Positions 1-8,002 of a stretch of DNA of 64,000 nucleotides are shown here, piece after piece (the stretch's first letter is position 1; each line of letters starts with the position of its first letter). Both the position numbers and the translations under genes were made by a program. Origin of the DNA: DATAAP01 sp041690495 (GTDB lineage Bacteria > Pseudomonadota > Alphaproteobacteria > CACIAM-22H2); NCBI GenBank assembly GCA_041690495.1, contig JAWLHE010000008.1, positions 62,001 through 126,000 on the forward strand. Direction: 5' to 3'. The notes beneath the pieces are model-generated. The model was given only the letters and a program-made list of their open reading frames with translations, was not told the DNA's origin and did no database searches.

Positions 1-1
1 G

Positions 2-76
2 GACCACATGGGCCTGTCGCTCGACTCCTTCAAAATGGTCGAGGTGAGGAACAACACCTGGAAGCTGATCGAGTAG
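2..76 (+). CDS. Liv-type ABC transporter substrate-binding protein, C-terminal end (partial)
   Basis: Only the last 24 codons are inside the window; the frame starts at base 2 and ends at a TAG at 74-76. The tail (a KMVEVRNNTWKLIE ending) resembles the C-terminus of periplasmic branched-chain amino acid-type binding proteins. Identification rests mainly on position: the next four genes are the permeases and ATPases of the same transporter type, in the order binding protein, livH, livM, livG, livF. The ligand cannot be read from this fragment. Confidence 0.6.
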   Translation, partial: DHMGLSLDSFKMVEVRNNTWKLIE

Positions 77-100
77 CGCGAGGCTGCCGTTGATCACCTT

Positions 101-128
101 GTAGGGGCGGGTTCAAACCCGCCCCTAC
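101..128. repeat. Perfect palindrome between binding-protein gene and livH
   Basis: GTAGGGGCGGGTT (101-113) and AACCCGCCCCTAC (116-128) are exact reverse complements separated by two bases, so the transcript would fold into a very stable hairpin 25 bases after the stop of the binding-protein gene and 28 bases before livH. Its self-contained form is reminiscent of dispersed palindromic (REP-like) elements. The likely effect is protection of the upstream mRNA or partial termination, giving more binding protein than membrane subunits; this is inference. Confidence 0.8.
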
Positions 129-156
129 GTCCCTTGGGCCGAGGAAGAGGGTTGGT

Positions 157-1029
157 TTGGCCGAGTTCCTGCAGTTCCTGTTCTCCGGACTCACCGTCGG
201 CGCGATCTACGCGCTGGTCGGGCTCGGGTTCTCGATCATCTACAACGCCAGCCACGTCATCAATTTCGCGCAGGGCGAGTTCGTCATGCTCGGCGGCATG
301 GGGACGGTGTCGCTGATGCTGGCGGGTCTGCCGATGTATGTCGCGATCCCGCTTGCGGTGTGCCTGGTCGTCGCGGTGGGCCTGCTGCTGGAGAAATTCG
401 CGGTCGAACCGGCGCGCAACGCCGGCGTCATCACCCTGATCATCATCACCATCGGTGCCTCGATCCTGATCCGCGGCGTGGTCGAGGTGGCGCTCGGCAA
501 GGACTTTCACCGCCTGCCGTCCTTCACGGGCGAGACTCCGATCATCATCGGCGGCGCTGCGCTGCAGCCGCAGGGGCTTTGGGTGATCGGCGCACTGGTG
601 ATCGTGGTTGCGGCGCTGCGCTGGTTCTTCGAGCATACGCGGCTGGGCAAGGCCATTCTCGCCACTTCGTACAATCCCCTGGCCGCCCAGCTGGTCGGGA
701 TCGATGTGCGCACGATCCTGCTGGTCAGCTTCGGCCTGTCGGCCGCCCTTGGCGCGCTTGCGGGCATCCTCACGGCGCCGATCACGCTGACCAAGTACGA
801 TATCGGCATCATGCTGGGCCTCAAGGGTTTCGCTGCGGCGATCCTCGGCGGGCTCGGCAGCAGCTACGGCGCGGTCGCCGGTGGCCTGGCGCTCGGCATG
901 ATCGAGGCGATGTCGGCCGGCTATATCAGCTCCGCCTACAAGGATGCAGTGGCGTTCGTGATCATCCTCGGCGTCCTGTTTTTCATGCCGAGCGGGCTGT
1001 TCGGCACGAGACGCACGGAACGGGTCTGA
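157..1029 (+). CDS. livH: Branched-chain amino acid-type ABC transporter permease LivH
   Basis: Inner-membrane permease of a Liv (HAAT) family ABC importer, 290 residues, the usual length. It is hydrophobic throughout, with the family signature around residues 28-48 (a YNASHVINFAQGEF segment followed by glycines). The start is a TTG at 157, chosen because a purine-rich ribosome site (GAGGAAGAGG, 141-150) lies 6 bases upstream and no ATG fits the conserved N-terminus. It pairs with LivM encoded 3 bases downstream. Substrate is unknown; Liv-type systems carry amino acids, amides, urea or aromatic acids. Confidence 0.93.
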   Translation: MAEFLQFLFSGLTVGAIYALVGLGFSIIYNASHVINFAQGEFVMLGGMGTVSLMLAGLPMYVAIPLAVCLVVAVGLLLEKFAVEPARNAGVITLIIITIGASILIRGVVEVALGKDFHRLPSFTGETPIIIGGAALQPQGLWVIGALVIVVAALRWFFEHTRLGKAILATSYNPLAAQLVGIDVRTILLVSFGLSAALGALAGILTAPITLTKYDIGIMLGLKGFAAAILGGLGSSYGAVAGGLALGMIEAMSAGYISSAYKDAVAFVIILGVLFFMPSGLFGTRRTERV

Positions 1030-1032
1030 ACC

Positions 1033-2052
1033 GTGCAGCGCCCGGGCGGCTCACTGCAATCGGGATTCTCAGCGAAGGACATCGGCGCTGCCGGGGCCGC
1101 GCGCGGCGTCGCCTGGCTGCTTACGGCGCGGCATGGCGGCATCCTGGCGCTGGTCGCACTCCTGCTCGCCCTGCCGCTCTTTCTGCCCAACAACTTCTAT
1201 TACGATATTGCGATCAAGACCGCGCTGAACGCGATCGTCTGCGTCGGCCTCAACCTCCTGATCGGCTATGCCGGCCAGATCAGCCTCGGCCATGCCGGGT
1301 TCTTTGCGCTTGGCGCCTATGCCTCGGCCATCCTGACCTCGCACTACAGATGGCCGGGGCTGCTGGCGATGGCGGCGGGCGCGCTTGGCGTGGCGCTGGT
1401 GGCCTTCCTGGTGGCGCGGCCAATCCTGCGTCTGCGCGGCCACTATCTCGCAATGGCGACGCTCGGTCTTGGCATCATCATCTCCATCGTCATCAACCGC
1501 GAGATTCCGCTGACCGGCGGCCCTGACGGCATGAGCGTTCCGGCGCTCAGGATCTGGGACTGGAGACTGACCGGCGCGGTGACGTGGTACTGGATTTCCG
1601 CAGGGGCGCTGGTCCTCGCGGTGTGGGTGTCGCTCAATCTCGTCGAGTCGCCAGTCGGGCGCGCATTGCGGGCGCTGCACGGCTCCGAGATCGCGGCGGA
1701 GACGGCGGGCATCGAAATCTCGCGTTACAAGGTGCTGGTCTTCGTCGTCTCGGCGGTGTTCGCGAGCATCGCCGGCTCGCTGTTTGCGCATGCCGAGCGT
1801 TTCGTGACCCCGGTCGAGGCCGGCTTCCTGCGCTCGATCGAGTTCGTCACGATGGTGGTGCTGGGCGGCATGGCGTCGACCTTCGGCGCGCTGGTCGGTG
1901 CGACGATCCTGACCGTGCTGCCGCAGGTGCTTACCGCGTTCCACGACTACAAGCACGTCGTGCTCGGCGCGATCATGATCGGCGTCATGATTTTCATGCC
2001 GCGCGGTCTGGTTCCGACGCTGATGAGCCTGTGGCGGCGGAGGGCGCCGTGA
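1033..2052 (+). CDS. livM: Branched-chain amino acid-type ABC transporter permease LivM
   Basis: Second membrane subunit of the Liv-type importer, 339 residues. The family motif GYAGQISLGHAGFFALGAY lies near residues 78-96, and the protein has an N-terminal cytoplasmic extension of about 35 residues before the first membrane span. The start is GTG, 3 bases after the livH stop. Its last codons overlap the GTG start of the ATPase gene by four bases (GTGA), indicating translational coupling. Confidence 0.93.
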   Translation: MQRPGGSLQSGFSAKDIGAAGAARGVAWLLTARHGGILALVALLLALPLFLPNNFYYDIAIKTALNAIVCVGLNLLIGYAGQISLGHAGFFALGAYASAILTSHYRWPGLLAMAAGALGVALVAFLVARPILRLRGHYLAMATLGLGIIISIVINREIPLTGGPDGMSVPALRIWDWRLTGAVTWYWISAGALVLAVWVSLNLVESPVGRALRALHGSEIAAETAGIEISRYKVLVFVVSAVFASIAGSLFAHAERFVTPVEAGFLRSIEFVTMVVLGGMASTFGALVGATILTVLPQVLTAFHDYKHVVLGAIMIGVMIFMPRGLVPTLMSLWRRRAP

Positions 2053-2825
2053 ACGTGCTGCAGGTCCACGGCCTGACGAAGGCATTCGGCGGCGTTCACG
2101 CCGTCGCCGATCTGAGCTTCTCGGTCAGCACCGGTCACGTGCACTCGATCATCGGTCCCAACGGCGCCGGCAAGACGACCCTGTTCAACCTAATCACGGG
2201 CGTCTATACGCCGACCGCCGGCCGGATCATGCTGGAGGGCGAGGACGTGACCGCGCTCACGACCGCCGCACGCGCGGAACGCGGGATCGCGCGCACCTTC
2301 CAGAACCTGCAGATTTTCTTCAACATGTCGGCGCTCGAGAACGTCATGGTCGGCCGCCACCTGCATTCGCCGCGCCGGCTGCTGGCATCGCTTGTGCACC
2401 TGCCGGTGATCAAGCGCGCCAACCGCGACGCGCACGACCGCGCGGCGGCCCTTATGGAGCGCGTCGGGCTTGCCGCCTATCTCGACGCCGATTCCGCATC
2501 GATGCCCTACGGCGCGCTCAAGCGGCTCGAGATCGCGCGGGCGCTCGCGGCTGAGCCGAGAATTCTGCTGCTCGACGAGCCGGCCGCCGGGCTCAATCCG
2601 CGGGAGACCCTGGAAATCGACCAGCTCATCCAGTCAATCGCCGCCGACGGCACCACGGTCGTGCTGGTCGAGCACAATATGAAGCTGGTGATGGGCGTGT
2701 CCGACCACATCCTGGTGCTCGACTACGGGCGGAGGCTGGCGGAAGGGACCGCGGCGGCGGTGCGGGACAATCCGGAGGTGATCCGCGCCTATCTCGGTGC
2801 CGGGATCGCCGGAGGCCATGTATGA
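2049..2825 (+). CDS. livG: Liv-type ABC transporter ATP-binding protein LivG
   Basis: Cytoplasmic ATPase of the Liv importer, 258 residues. Walker A (GPNGAGKT) is at residues 36-43, the signature is the LivG-type MPYGALKRLEIA rather than LSGGQ, and Walker B is LLLDEPAAG. The GTG start at 2049 overlaps the livM stop; the open frame runs far upstream but homology to LivG begins here. Its end overlaps the start of livF by four bases. The gene order livHMGF is standard for the family. Confidence 0.93.
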   Translation: MNVLQVHGLTKAFGGVHAVADLSFSVSTGHVHSIIGPNGAGKTTLFNLITGVYTPTAGRIMLEGEDVTALTTAARAERGIARTFQNLQIFFNMSALENVMVGRHLHSPRRLLASLVHLPVIKRANRDAHDRAAALMERVGLAAYLDADSASMPYGALKRLEIARALAAEPRILLLDEPAAGLNPRETLEIDQLIQSIAADGTTVVLVEHNMKLVMGVSDHILVLDYGRRLAEGTAAAVRDNPEVIRAYLGAGIAGGHV

Positions 2826-3538
2826 CCGGCGCCGTGCTGCTCGAGGCATCCGGCCTGACCAGCCATTACGGCCGCATCCAGGCGCTGAAGGGCATCGATC
2901 TATCTGTGGCGGAAGGAGAGCTGCTGGCGCTGGTCGGGGCCAACGGCGCCGGCAAGACGACCCTGCTGCGGACCATCTCGGGCGTGCAGCCGGCGAGCGG
3001 CGGCTCGGTCCGTTTTCTCGGCGAGGACATCACCTACACCAAGGCGGCGCGGCGCGTGCGGCGCGGCATCGCCCAGGTGCCCGAGGGACGGCAGGTGTTC
3101 GGCCCGCTCAGCGTCCACGACAACCTTACCCTGGGCGGCTATACCCGCGACCAGAATACGATCGGCGACGACCTCGATCGCATCTACACCATGTTTCCGG
3201 TGCTCAAGCACAAGCAGCACGAGCCGGCAGGCACCCTTTCGGGCGGGCAGCAGCAGATGCTGGCGATCGGCCGTGCGCTGATGGCGCGGCCGAAGCTGCT
3301 TCTGCTCGACGAGCCGAGCATGGGGCTGGCGCCGCTGCTGGTTGCCGAGATCTTCGAGACGATCAGCAGGCTGAAGGCGGCGGGCACGACGATCTTCCTG
3401 GTCGAGCAGAATGCACACGCGGCGCTGTCGATCGCCGACCGCGGCTATGTATTGGAAACCGGTCGCATCGTCCTGCAGGATTCGGGGCCGTCGCTGCTCG
3501 CCAACGAACGGGTCAAGGAAGCGTATCTGGGAATCTGA
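2822..3538 (+). CDS. livF: Liv-type ABC transporter ATP-binding protein LivF
   Basis: Second ATPase of the Liv importer, 238 residues, typical LivF length. Walker A (GANGAGKT) is at residues 39-46; the signature LSGGQQQML and a Walker B (LLLDEPSMGLAP) follow. The PEGRQVFGPLSV stretch is characteristic of LivF Q-loop regions. ATG at 2822 overlaps the livG stop (ATGA). The next gene starts 2 bases after the stop, so the metallo-beta-lactamase-fold protein is probably in the same operon. Confidence 0.93.
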   Translation: MTGAVLLEASGLTSHYGRIQALKGIDLSVAEGELLALVGANGAGKTTLLRTISGVQPASGGSVRFLGEDITYTKAARRVRRGIAQVPEGRQVFGPLSVHDNLTLGGYTRDQNTIGDDLDRIYTMFPVLKHKQHEPAGTLSGGQQQMLAIGRALMARPKLLLLDEPSMGLAPLLVAEIFETISRLKAAGTTIFLVEQNAHAALSIADRGYVLETGRIVLQDSGPSLLANERVKEAYLGI

Positions 3539-3540
3539 CC

Positions 3541-4491
3541 ATGAAGAAGAAATTTGCGAGCCAGGGCGATCTCGAGGAGAAGAAGGAGGTTTTTACCAAG
3601 CTCGCCGACGGGGCGTACTGCCTCACCGCCGAGGGCGACCCGAACTCCGGCGTCATCGTCGGCGATGATGGCGTGATGGTGGTCGACGCGCGCGCGACGC
3701 CGTCGATGGCGCAGGACCTGGTACGGCACATCCGTACCGTGACCGACAAGCCGATCAAGTACGTCCTGCTGACGCACTATCATGCCGTGCGCGTGATGGG
3801 GGCGTCGGGCTATGGCGCGGAGCACATCATCGCCAGCAAGGGCACCTACGAGCTGATCAAGGAGCGCGGTGCGCAGGACTTCAGGTCCGAGGTGCAGCGC
3901 TTTCCGCGGCTGTTCAAGGATGTCGAATCGGTGCCGGGCCTGACCTGGCCGACCATGGTGTTCGACCGCGAACTGACGATCCGGATGGGCAGCCGTGAGG
4001 TGCGGATCATGCATGTCGGCGCCGGCCACACGAAGGGCGATACCATCGCCTGGCTGCCGAAGGAGAAAGTGCTGTTCTCGGGCGACCTCGTGGAGGAGGG
4101 AGCAACGCCCTACTGCGGCGACGCCCACCTCGAGGAATGGCCTGCGACCCTCGAGCGGCTCAGCGCGCTGAAGCCGAAGCGGCTCGTGCCCGGACGCGGC
4201 GACGCGCTGATGACGCCGGCGGCGTGCGAGCGTGCGATCCGCAGCACCCAGGCCTTCGTTAAGGAACTGCTGACGCATGCGCGCAAAGGTGTGAAAGGCC
4301 GCAAGAACCTGAAACAGGTATTCGACCGGACCTACGGCGCCATGCAGAAAAAATACGGGCGGCTGGTGATCTTTGATCACTGCATGCCGTTCTGCGTCAG
4401 TCGCGCCTATGACGAGGCAGCGGGAATCGCGCATCCGCGCATCTGGACCGCGAAGCGCGACATCGAGATGTGGAAGGCGCTGCAGGACTGA
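3541..4491 (+). CDS. Metallo-beta-lactamase-fold protein with altered metal motif
   Basis: A 316-residue MBL-fold protein by overall pattern: a THxH element at residues 78-81, a downstream GAGHTKGD element (His163) and an FSGDLVEE element (Asp182). In ordinary hydrolases the first motif is HxHxDH; here it reads HYHAVR, so the Asp and last His of the second metal site are Val83 and Arg84. The protein may bind one metal or act on an unusual substrate. ATG at 3541 is 2 bases after the livF stop, so it probably belongs to the transporter operon and may act on the imported compound. No signal peptide. Specific function unknown. Confidence 0.8.
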   Translation: MKKKFASQGDLEEKKEVFTKLADGAYCLTAEGDPNSGVIVGDDGVMVVDARATPSMAQDLVRHIRTVTDKPIKYVLLTHYHAVRVMGASGYGAEHIIASKGTYELIKERGAQDFRSEVQRFPRLFKDVESVPGLTWPTMVFDRELTIRMGSREVRIMHVGAGHTKGDTIAWLPKEKVLFSGDLVEEGATPYCGDAHLEEWPATLERLSALKPKRLVPGRGDALMTPAACERAIRSTQAFVKELLTHARKGVKGRKNLKQVFDRTYGAMQKKYGRLVIFDHCMPFCVSRAYDEAAGIAHPRIWTAKRDIEMWKALQD

Positions 4492-4552
4492 GCGGCCCGC
4501 CTCGTCAAGCAAGCTTCACGGAATCGCCCCTCGCGCGACATCGTCACCGGGC

Positions 4553-4596
4553 TTACTGGCGGTTGCGGCGGAATCCCGCCGCTACAGCACCAGTAA
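4553..4596. promoter_or_regulatory. Nested inverted repeat upstream of the glycerophosphodiesterase gene
   Basis: An outer pair TTACTGG (4553-4559) / CCAGTAA (4590-4596) encloses an inner pair GCGGCGG (4565-4571) / CCGCCGC (4576-4582). The transcript could form a two-tier hairpin ending 18 bases before the downstream ATG. It could terminate or stabilise the upstream operon mRNA or act in the leader of the next gene; no T-run follows, so simple intrinsic termination is not evident. Confidence 0.5.
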
Positions 4597-4614
4597 CGCA
4601 AGGGGATGCACCAC

Positions 4615-5667
4615 ATGACATTCTGTTCCGCGCGGCGCACCGCCGTGATCCTTCTCGCTTGCGGCCTGCTCGCCGGACATGCCGGGTCCGCCGCGGCGGC
4701 TCCGCTGACGCTCGATGGCCAGCCGCCGATCGTGATCGCGCATCGCGGCGCGAGCGGCTATCTGCCCGAGCACACGATGGAGGGCTACAAGCTCGCCGTG
4801 CAGATGGGGGCCGACTTCATCGAGCCGGACCTCTTCCTGACCAAGGACGGCGTCCTGGTTGCGCGCCATGACCGCAGCCTGAACGCGACCACCAACGTGC
4901 AGCAGGTCGCCGCCGGCGATCCTGCGCTGTTTGCAAAAGGGGTCGTCGTCAACGGAACTCGCCAGTACTACGTCGAGAATCTGGATTACGCCGACATCCA
5001 GAAGCTGACGGCAAGATCCCGGTCCGCCGGCGGCTACCAGACGGAAGACACCTATTTCGATCCGACCTTCGACTACAAGGTGCCGACGTTCGAGCAGGTC
5101 CTCGACTACGTGAAAGACATCTACGACACGACCGGCAAGATTGTCGGCGTCTATCCTGAGGCGAAGATCGCGGGTGCCGAGATCGAGCAGAAGATTCTCG
5201 AAACCCTCGGCCTGGGAAAGTACGGGGACCTCTTCGACCCGCTGAAGAAGAACGTCTACCTGCAGTCGTTCAATGCGTCGACGGTCCAGAACTGGTCGGA
5301 GATGACGGACATTCCGGTGGTGCTGCTCGGCTCGTGCGGCCAGATCGCCGACTTCGCGGCTGTCGCCGCATTTGCGGACGGTCTCGGGATGAGCGCGAGT
5401 CCCGCAGGCGGAGCAGGGGTCGAGTGCGTTGAGAATGCGCATGAGGCGGGCATGCTCGTCCAGTTCTACACCCTTACCAACAATCTGGATCAGTACGAGA
5501 CGGTGTTCGGCTGGGGCGCGGACGGGGTTTTCGCCAACCATCCGGATATCGCCGTCGGCGTGCGCGATGAGCTGTTCGCGGTTCCCGAGCCGGCCGTGCT
5601 GGCGACGTTCGGAATTGCACTGGGCGGCCTGATCGGAGCTTCGAGGCGCTGCCGGCTGCGGGTCTGA
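4615..5667 (+). CDS. Secreted glycerophosphodiester phosphodiesterase with possible PEP-CTERM tail
   Basis: GDPD-family enzyme of 350 residues that hydrolyses glycerophosphodiesters to glycerol-3-phosphate and an alcohol. A Sec signal peptide covers about residues 1-28. Catalytic elements are IAHRGASGYLPEHT (His43, Arg44), the metal-binding ExD pair (Glu70, Asp72) and RHD (His85). The start at 4615 is preferred over the ATG at 4606 because the AGGGG ribosome site (4601-4605) is 9 bases from 4615 but directly abuts 4606. The C-terminus (residues 323-350) has VPEP, a hydrophobic stretch and a terminal Arg-rich segment, the layout of an exosortase PEP-CTERM sorting signal. Confidence 0.88.
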   Translation: MTFCSARRTAVILLACGLLAGHAGSAAAAPLTLDGQPPIVIAHRGASGYLPEHTMEGYKLAVQMGADFIEPDLFLTKDGVLVARHDRSLNATTNVQQVAAGDPALFAKGVVVNGTRQYYVENLDYADIQKLTARSRSAGGYQTEDTYFDPTFDYKVPTFEQVLDYVKDIYDTTGKIVGVYPEAKIAGAEIEQKILETLGLGKYGDLFDPLKKNVYLQSFNASTVQNWSEMTDIPVVLLGSCGQIADFAAVAAFADGLGMSASPAGGAGVECVENAHEAGMLVQFYTLTNNLDQYETVFGWGADGVFANHPDIAVGVRDELFAVPEPAVLATFGIALGGLIGASRRCRLRV

Positions 5668-5674
5668 GTCCGGA

Positions 5675-5711
5675 GGGAGCGCGCGGACGCCGCCGGGTTC
5701 CGCGCGCTCCC
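5675..5711 (+). terminator. Strong hairpin after the glycerophosphodiesterase gene
   Basis: GGGAGCGCGCGG (5675-5686) and CCGCGCGCTCCC (5700-5711) form a perfect 12-base-pair stem with a 13-base loop, starting 8 bases after the stop codon. There is no T-run, so it may work with Rho or as a 3'-end stabiliser. Confidence 0.65.
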
Positions 5712-5743
5712 GATCCGGATCACGAAGCCTGGCCGTTTGGGGC

Positions 5744-5768
5744 CGAACCTTGCCGGTTGGTTCGCGTT
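5744..5768 (+). promoter_or_regulatory. EcfG-like stress promoter ahead of the YihY gene
   Basis: CGAAC (5744-5748), a 16-base spacer and CGTT (5765-5768) match the alphaproteobacterial general-stress sigma factor consensus GGAAC-N16/17-CGTT with one mismatch. The -10 element ends 32 bases before the ATG at 5801. Assignment is by pattern only. Confidence 0.45.
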
Positions 5769-5800
5769 AGTACTCCTGTCCCCATCGTCAGGAGGCCCGG

Positions 5801-6940
5801 ATGGCAGAGCGTGGTTTCTTTACCGGGTTCGTGCTGCCGGCCGCTGCGGGCATCGCGATCGCCTCCACGTTCGGGTCGCGGCCGCACTTCGCCGACGACA
5901 CGCGGGAACCCCGCTCGCGGCCCAAGGGAGAGCAGGGCGTCACCCCGGGCAAGGACCGCCGCAAGACCGGGCCGGTCGACCATCGCCGCGCCAACGAACC
6001 GGGTCGCGGCCGCGAGGCCGACCAGCCGTACCAGATTCCGGCGGCCGGCTGGCGAGACATCCTCTGGCGCGTCAAGGACGAGGTTTCGAAGGATCATCTT
6101 TCGGTGCTCGCCGCGGGCGTCGGGTTCTACGCCCTGCTGGCGATCTTTCCGGCGCTCGCCGCAGCGGTATCGCTCTATGGCCTGGCCTTCGATCCACGCG
6201 ACGTGGAGGAGCAGATCGCGATGGTGATCGGCATTGTCCCGGAGCAGGCCGGAAGGATCATCACGGACCAACTTGCGCAAATCACCAGCCAGCCGCGCCA
6301 GAGCCTCGGTTTCGGTGTGATCATAGCGCTGCTGTTCGCATTGTGGAGCTCGTCGGCTGCGGTCCAGACGCTGATGACCGGCCTCAACGTGGTCTATGAC
6401 GAGCCGGAAAAACGCGGCGTGCTCGCCTTCTACGCCACTGCGATTGGCCTGACGGTCGGCGCCATCCTGTTCGGCCTGTTCGCGCTGTCGCTCGTCGCGG
6501 CGCTGCCCGCGGCGCTGCAGCTCATCGGCCTGCCCGGTGGCATTTCGACCACCGTATCTCTGGCCCGGTGGCCCTTGCTGGCGATCGGCGTGATGTTCGC
6601 GCTGGCCGTGCTTTATCGCTGGGGGCCCAGCCGCGAGAAGTCGCGCTGGCAATGGGTGAGCTGGGGCGCGGTCGCCGCCACGGTGCTGTGGCTCGCAGGC
6701 TCTCTCGCATTCTCCTATTACGTCGCCAATTTCGGCAGCTACAACGAGACGTATGGAACGCTTGGCGCCGTGGTCATCCTGCTGATGTGGTTCTATCTGA
6801 GCGGTTATGTCGTCCTGCTCGGAGCCGAGCTCAACGCGGAGATGGAACGGCAGACCGCCAAGGATACGACCGATCGCGGCGGCGCTCCCCTCGGCCGCCG
6901 CGAGGCATATGTGGCCGATACGGTTGGCGCCTCGCCGTAG
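5801..6940 (+). CDS. YihY/BrkB family inner-membrane protein
   Basis: Integral membrane protein of 379 residues. After a polar N-terminal extension of about 80 residues rich in Arg, Lys and Pro comes the YihY/UPF0761 core: a segment GVGFYALLAIFPALAAAVSLYG near residues 105-126, then further spans and the conserved GTLGAVVILLMWFYLSGYVVLLGAELNAE element near 320-350. Members were once called ribonuclease BN, wrongly; their molecular function is unsettled. The gene stands alone, bounded by strong hairpins on both sides and preceded by an EcfG-like promoter, which suggests a role under general stress. Confidence 0.88.
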   Translation: MAERGFFTGFVLPAAAGIAIASTFGSRPHFADDTREPRSRPKGEQGVTPGKDRRKTGPVDHRRANEPGRGREADQPYQIPAAGWRDILWRVKDEVSKDHLSVLAAGVGFYALLAIFPALAAAVSLYGLAFDPRDVEEQIAMVIGIVPEQAGRIITDQLAQITSQPRQSLGFGVIIALLFALWSSSAAVQTLMTGLNVVYDEPEKRGVLAFYATAIGLTVGAILFGLFALSLVAALPAALQLIGLPGGISTTVSLARWPLLAIGVMFALAVLYRWGPSREKSRWQWVSWGAVAATVLWLAGSLAFSYYVANFGSYNETYGTLGAVVILLMWFYLSGYVVLLGAELNAEMERQTAKDTTDRGGAPLGRREAYVADTVGASP

Positions 6941-6953
6941 GCCGCAAATGGAA

Positions 6954-6981
6954 AACGGGCGCTGCCTGAGCGGCGCCCGTT
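6954..6981. terminator. Bidirectional terminator between convergent genes
   Basis: AACGGGCGC (6954-6962) pairs with GCGCCCGTT (6973-6981). Read on the minus strand the stem is followed by TTTTCC, a reasonable intrinsic terminator for the operon ending at 7001; it also closes the yihY transcript. Confidence 0.7.
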
Positions 6982-7000
6982 CTCGAACGTCCGCCCGGCT

Positions 7001-8002
7001 CTAGGATGTACGCTGTCCTGCCGCGGATTGCTCGGTGAGGGGCCTGTCCGAGCGCACGCCGCCGCCCTCGCTGCCGCTTTCCGGCTCGGAGCCGGCTTTC
7101 GTCAGCCCGCGCCTGTCCGCTTCGTCGAGCGCCGCCTCGGTAGCGGCATTCGCGACGCTTTTCGCGGACTCGGCGGCCTGGCCGAGGGTCTGCTGGCCCA
7201 CATCCTTAGCCTGGTCGAGAAGCTGATCGCGCGTTTCGCCCATCATCTCGTTCTCGCGCCGGCTCAATGGAATCATCGCACCGAGCAGCGCGCCGGCGGC
7301 CAGACCAAGAGCGCCGACGACCAACGGCTGCTCGCGCAAGAGGGAATTGGCACTGTCTCGCATTTGCATCGTTTGCTCCTGTACGACTTCGCCCGCGCGT
7401 TGCATGCGCTCTCGTGTGCTATCGGCAAACCCGGACGCACCTTCGCTCCATTCCGAGGCAAGATCGCGCACATCATCCGCCATCTGTCGGACGCGACCGG
7501 ACGCACCGGCCGCCATGTCGCCGACCCGTCGCCCGACGCCGCTCACCGTCTCGCCTGCACTCTGTCCCGCCCGGTAGAGGCTGCTTCCGGCGCTGCTGGC
7601 TGCGCCGGCGGTGGCGCTGCCCGCGGAGCGCGCGTACTCGCCGGTCGCGCCGATCGCTTGCCCGAACGAGCTCTTGCCGCCGCCGGACTCCTCCATTCCG
7701 CGGCGTGAGTATCCGCCCTGCAAGTATGAGGGGGTGCCGCGCCCGCCCATCATCAGCCATGCGAGGCCGATGCTCATCAGGGCGATGGGCACCGGATTGT
7801 TCTTCGCGGCCGTCCCGAGATTCTTCGCGAACTCCGTGCCGTTGCCGCGTACATAGCCATAGGCATCGCTGGCAAGCTGCCCCGGCGTGATCTTGCGCTG
7901 GATCGCATCGATCGTGCGGCTGATTTCAAGCCGGCTCTGCTCGAGATCGCGCTCGATCTCGTCGGGCGAGCGGTGATTGCGTTCGGCCTCACTGCGAGCC
8001 AT
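7001..8002 (-). CDS. DUF3618 domain protein
   Basis: A 333-residue protein whose N-terminal 60 residues match DUF3618 (the SPDEIERDLEQSRLEISRTIDAI pattern, given in two parts: SPDEIERDLEQSRL then EISRTIDAIQ). A membrane span follows at about residues 65-82, then a long Ala/Ser/Gly-rich amphipathic middle with repeated AGxASS-like and RxxxMxD segments, and a second hydrophobic segment near residue 250. The ATG at 8002 has an AGGAGG-like site upstream and overlaps the end of the previous gene by 14 bases. Third gene of an envelope/stress operon; molecular function unknown. Confidence 0.82.
   Translation of the reverse strand: MARSEAERNHRSPDEIERDLEQSRLEISRTIDAIQRKITPGQLASDAYGYVRGNGTEFAKNLGTAAKNNPVPIALMSIGLAWLMMGGRGTPSYLQGGYSRRGMEESGGGKSSFGQAIGATGEYARSAGSATAGAASSAGSSLYRAGQSAGETVSGVGRRVGDMAAGASGRVRQMADDVRDLASEWSEGASGFADSTRERMQRAGEVVQEQTMQMRDSANSLLREQPLVVGALGLAAGALLGAMIPLSRRENEMMGETRDQLLDQAKDVGQQTLGQAAESAKSVANAATEAALDEADRRGLTKAGSEPESGSEGGGVRSDRPLTEQSAAGQRTS

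Noticed and set aside
1069..2085. Minus-strand 338-codon open frame opposite livM
   Set aside because: Composition (His/Arg/Asp-rich, no hydrophobic core) is the usual shadow of a GC-rich membrane-protein gene.
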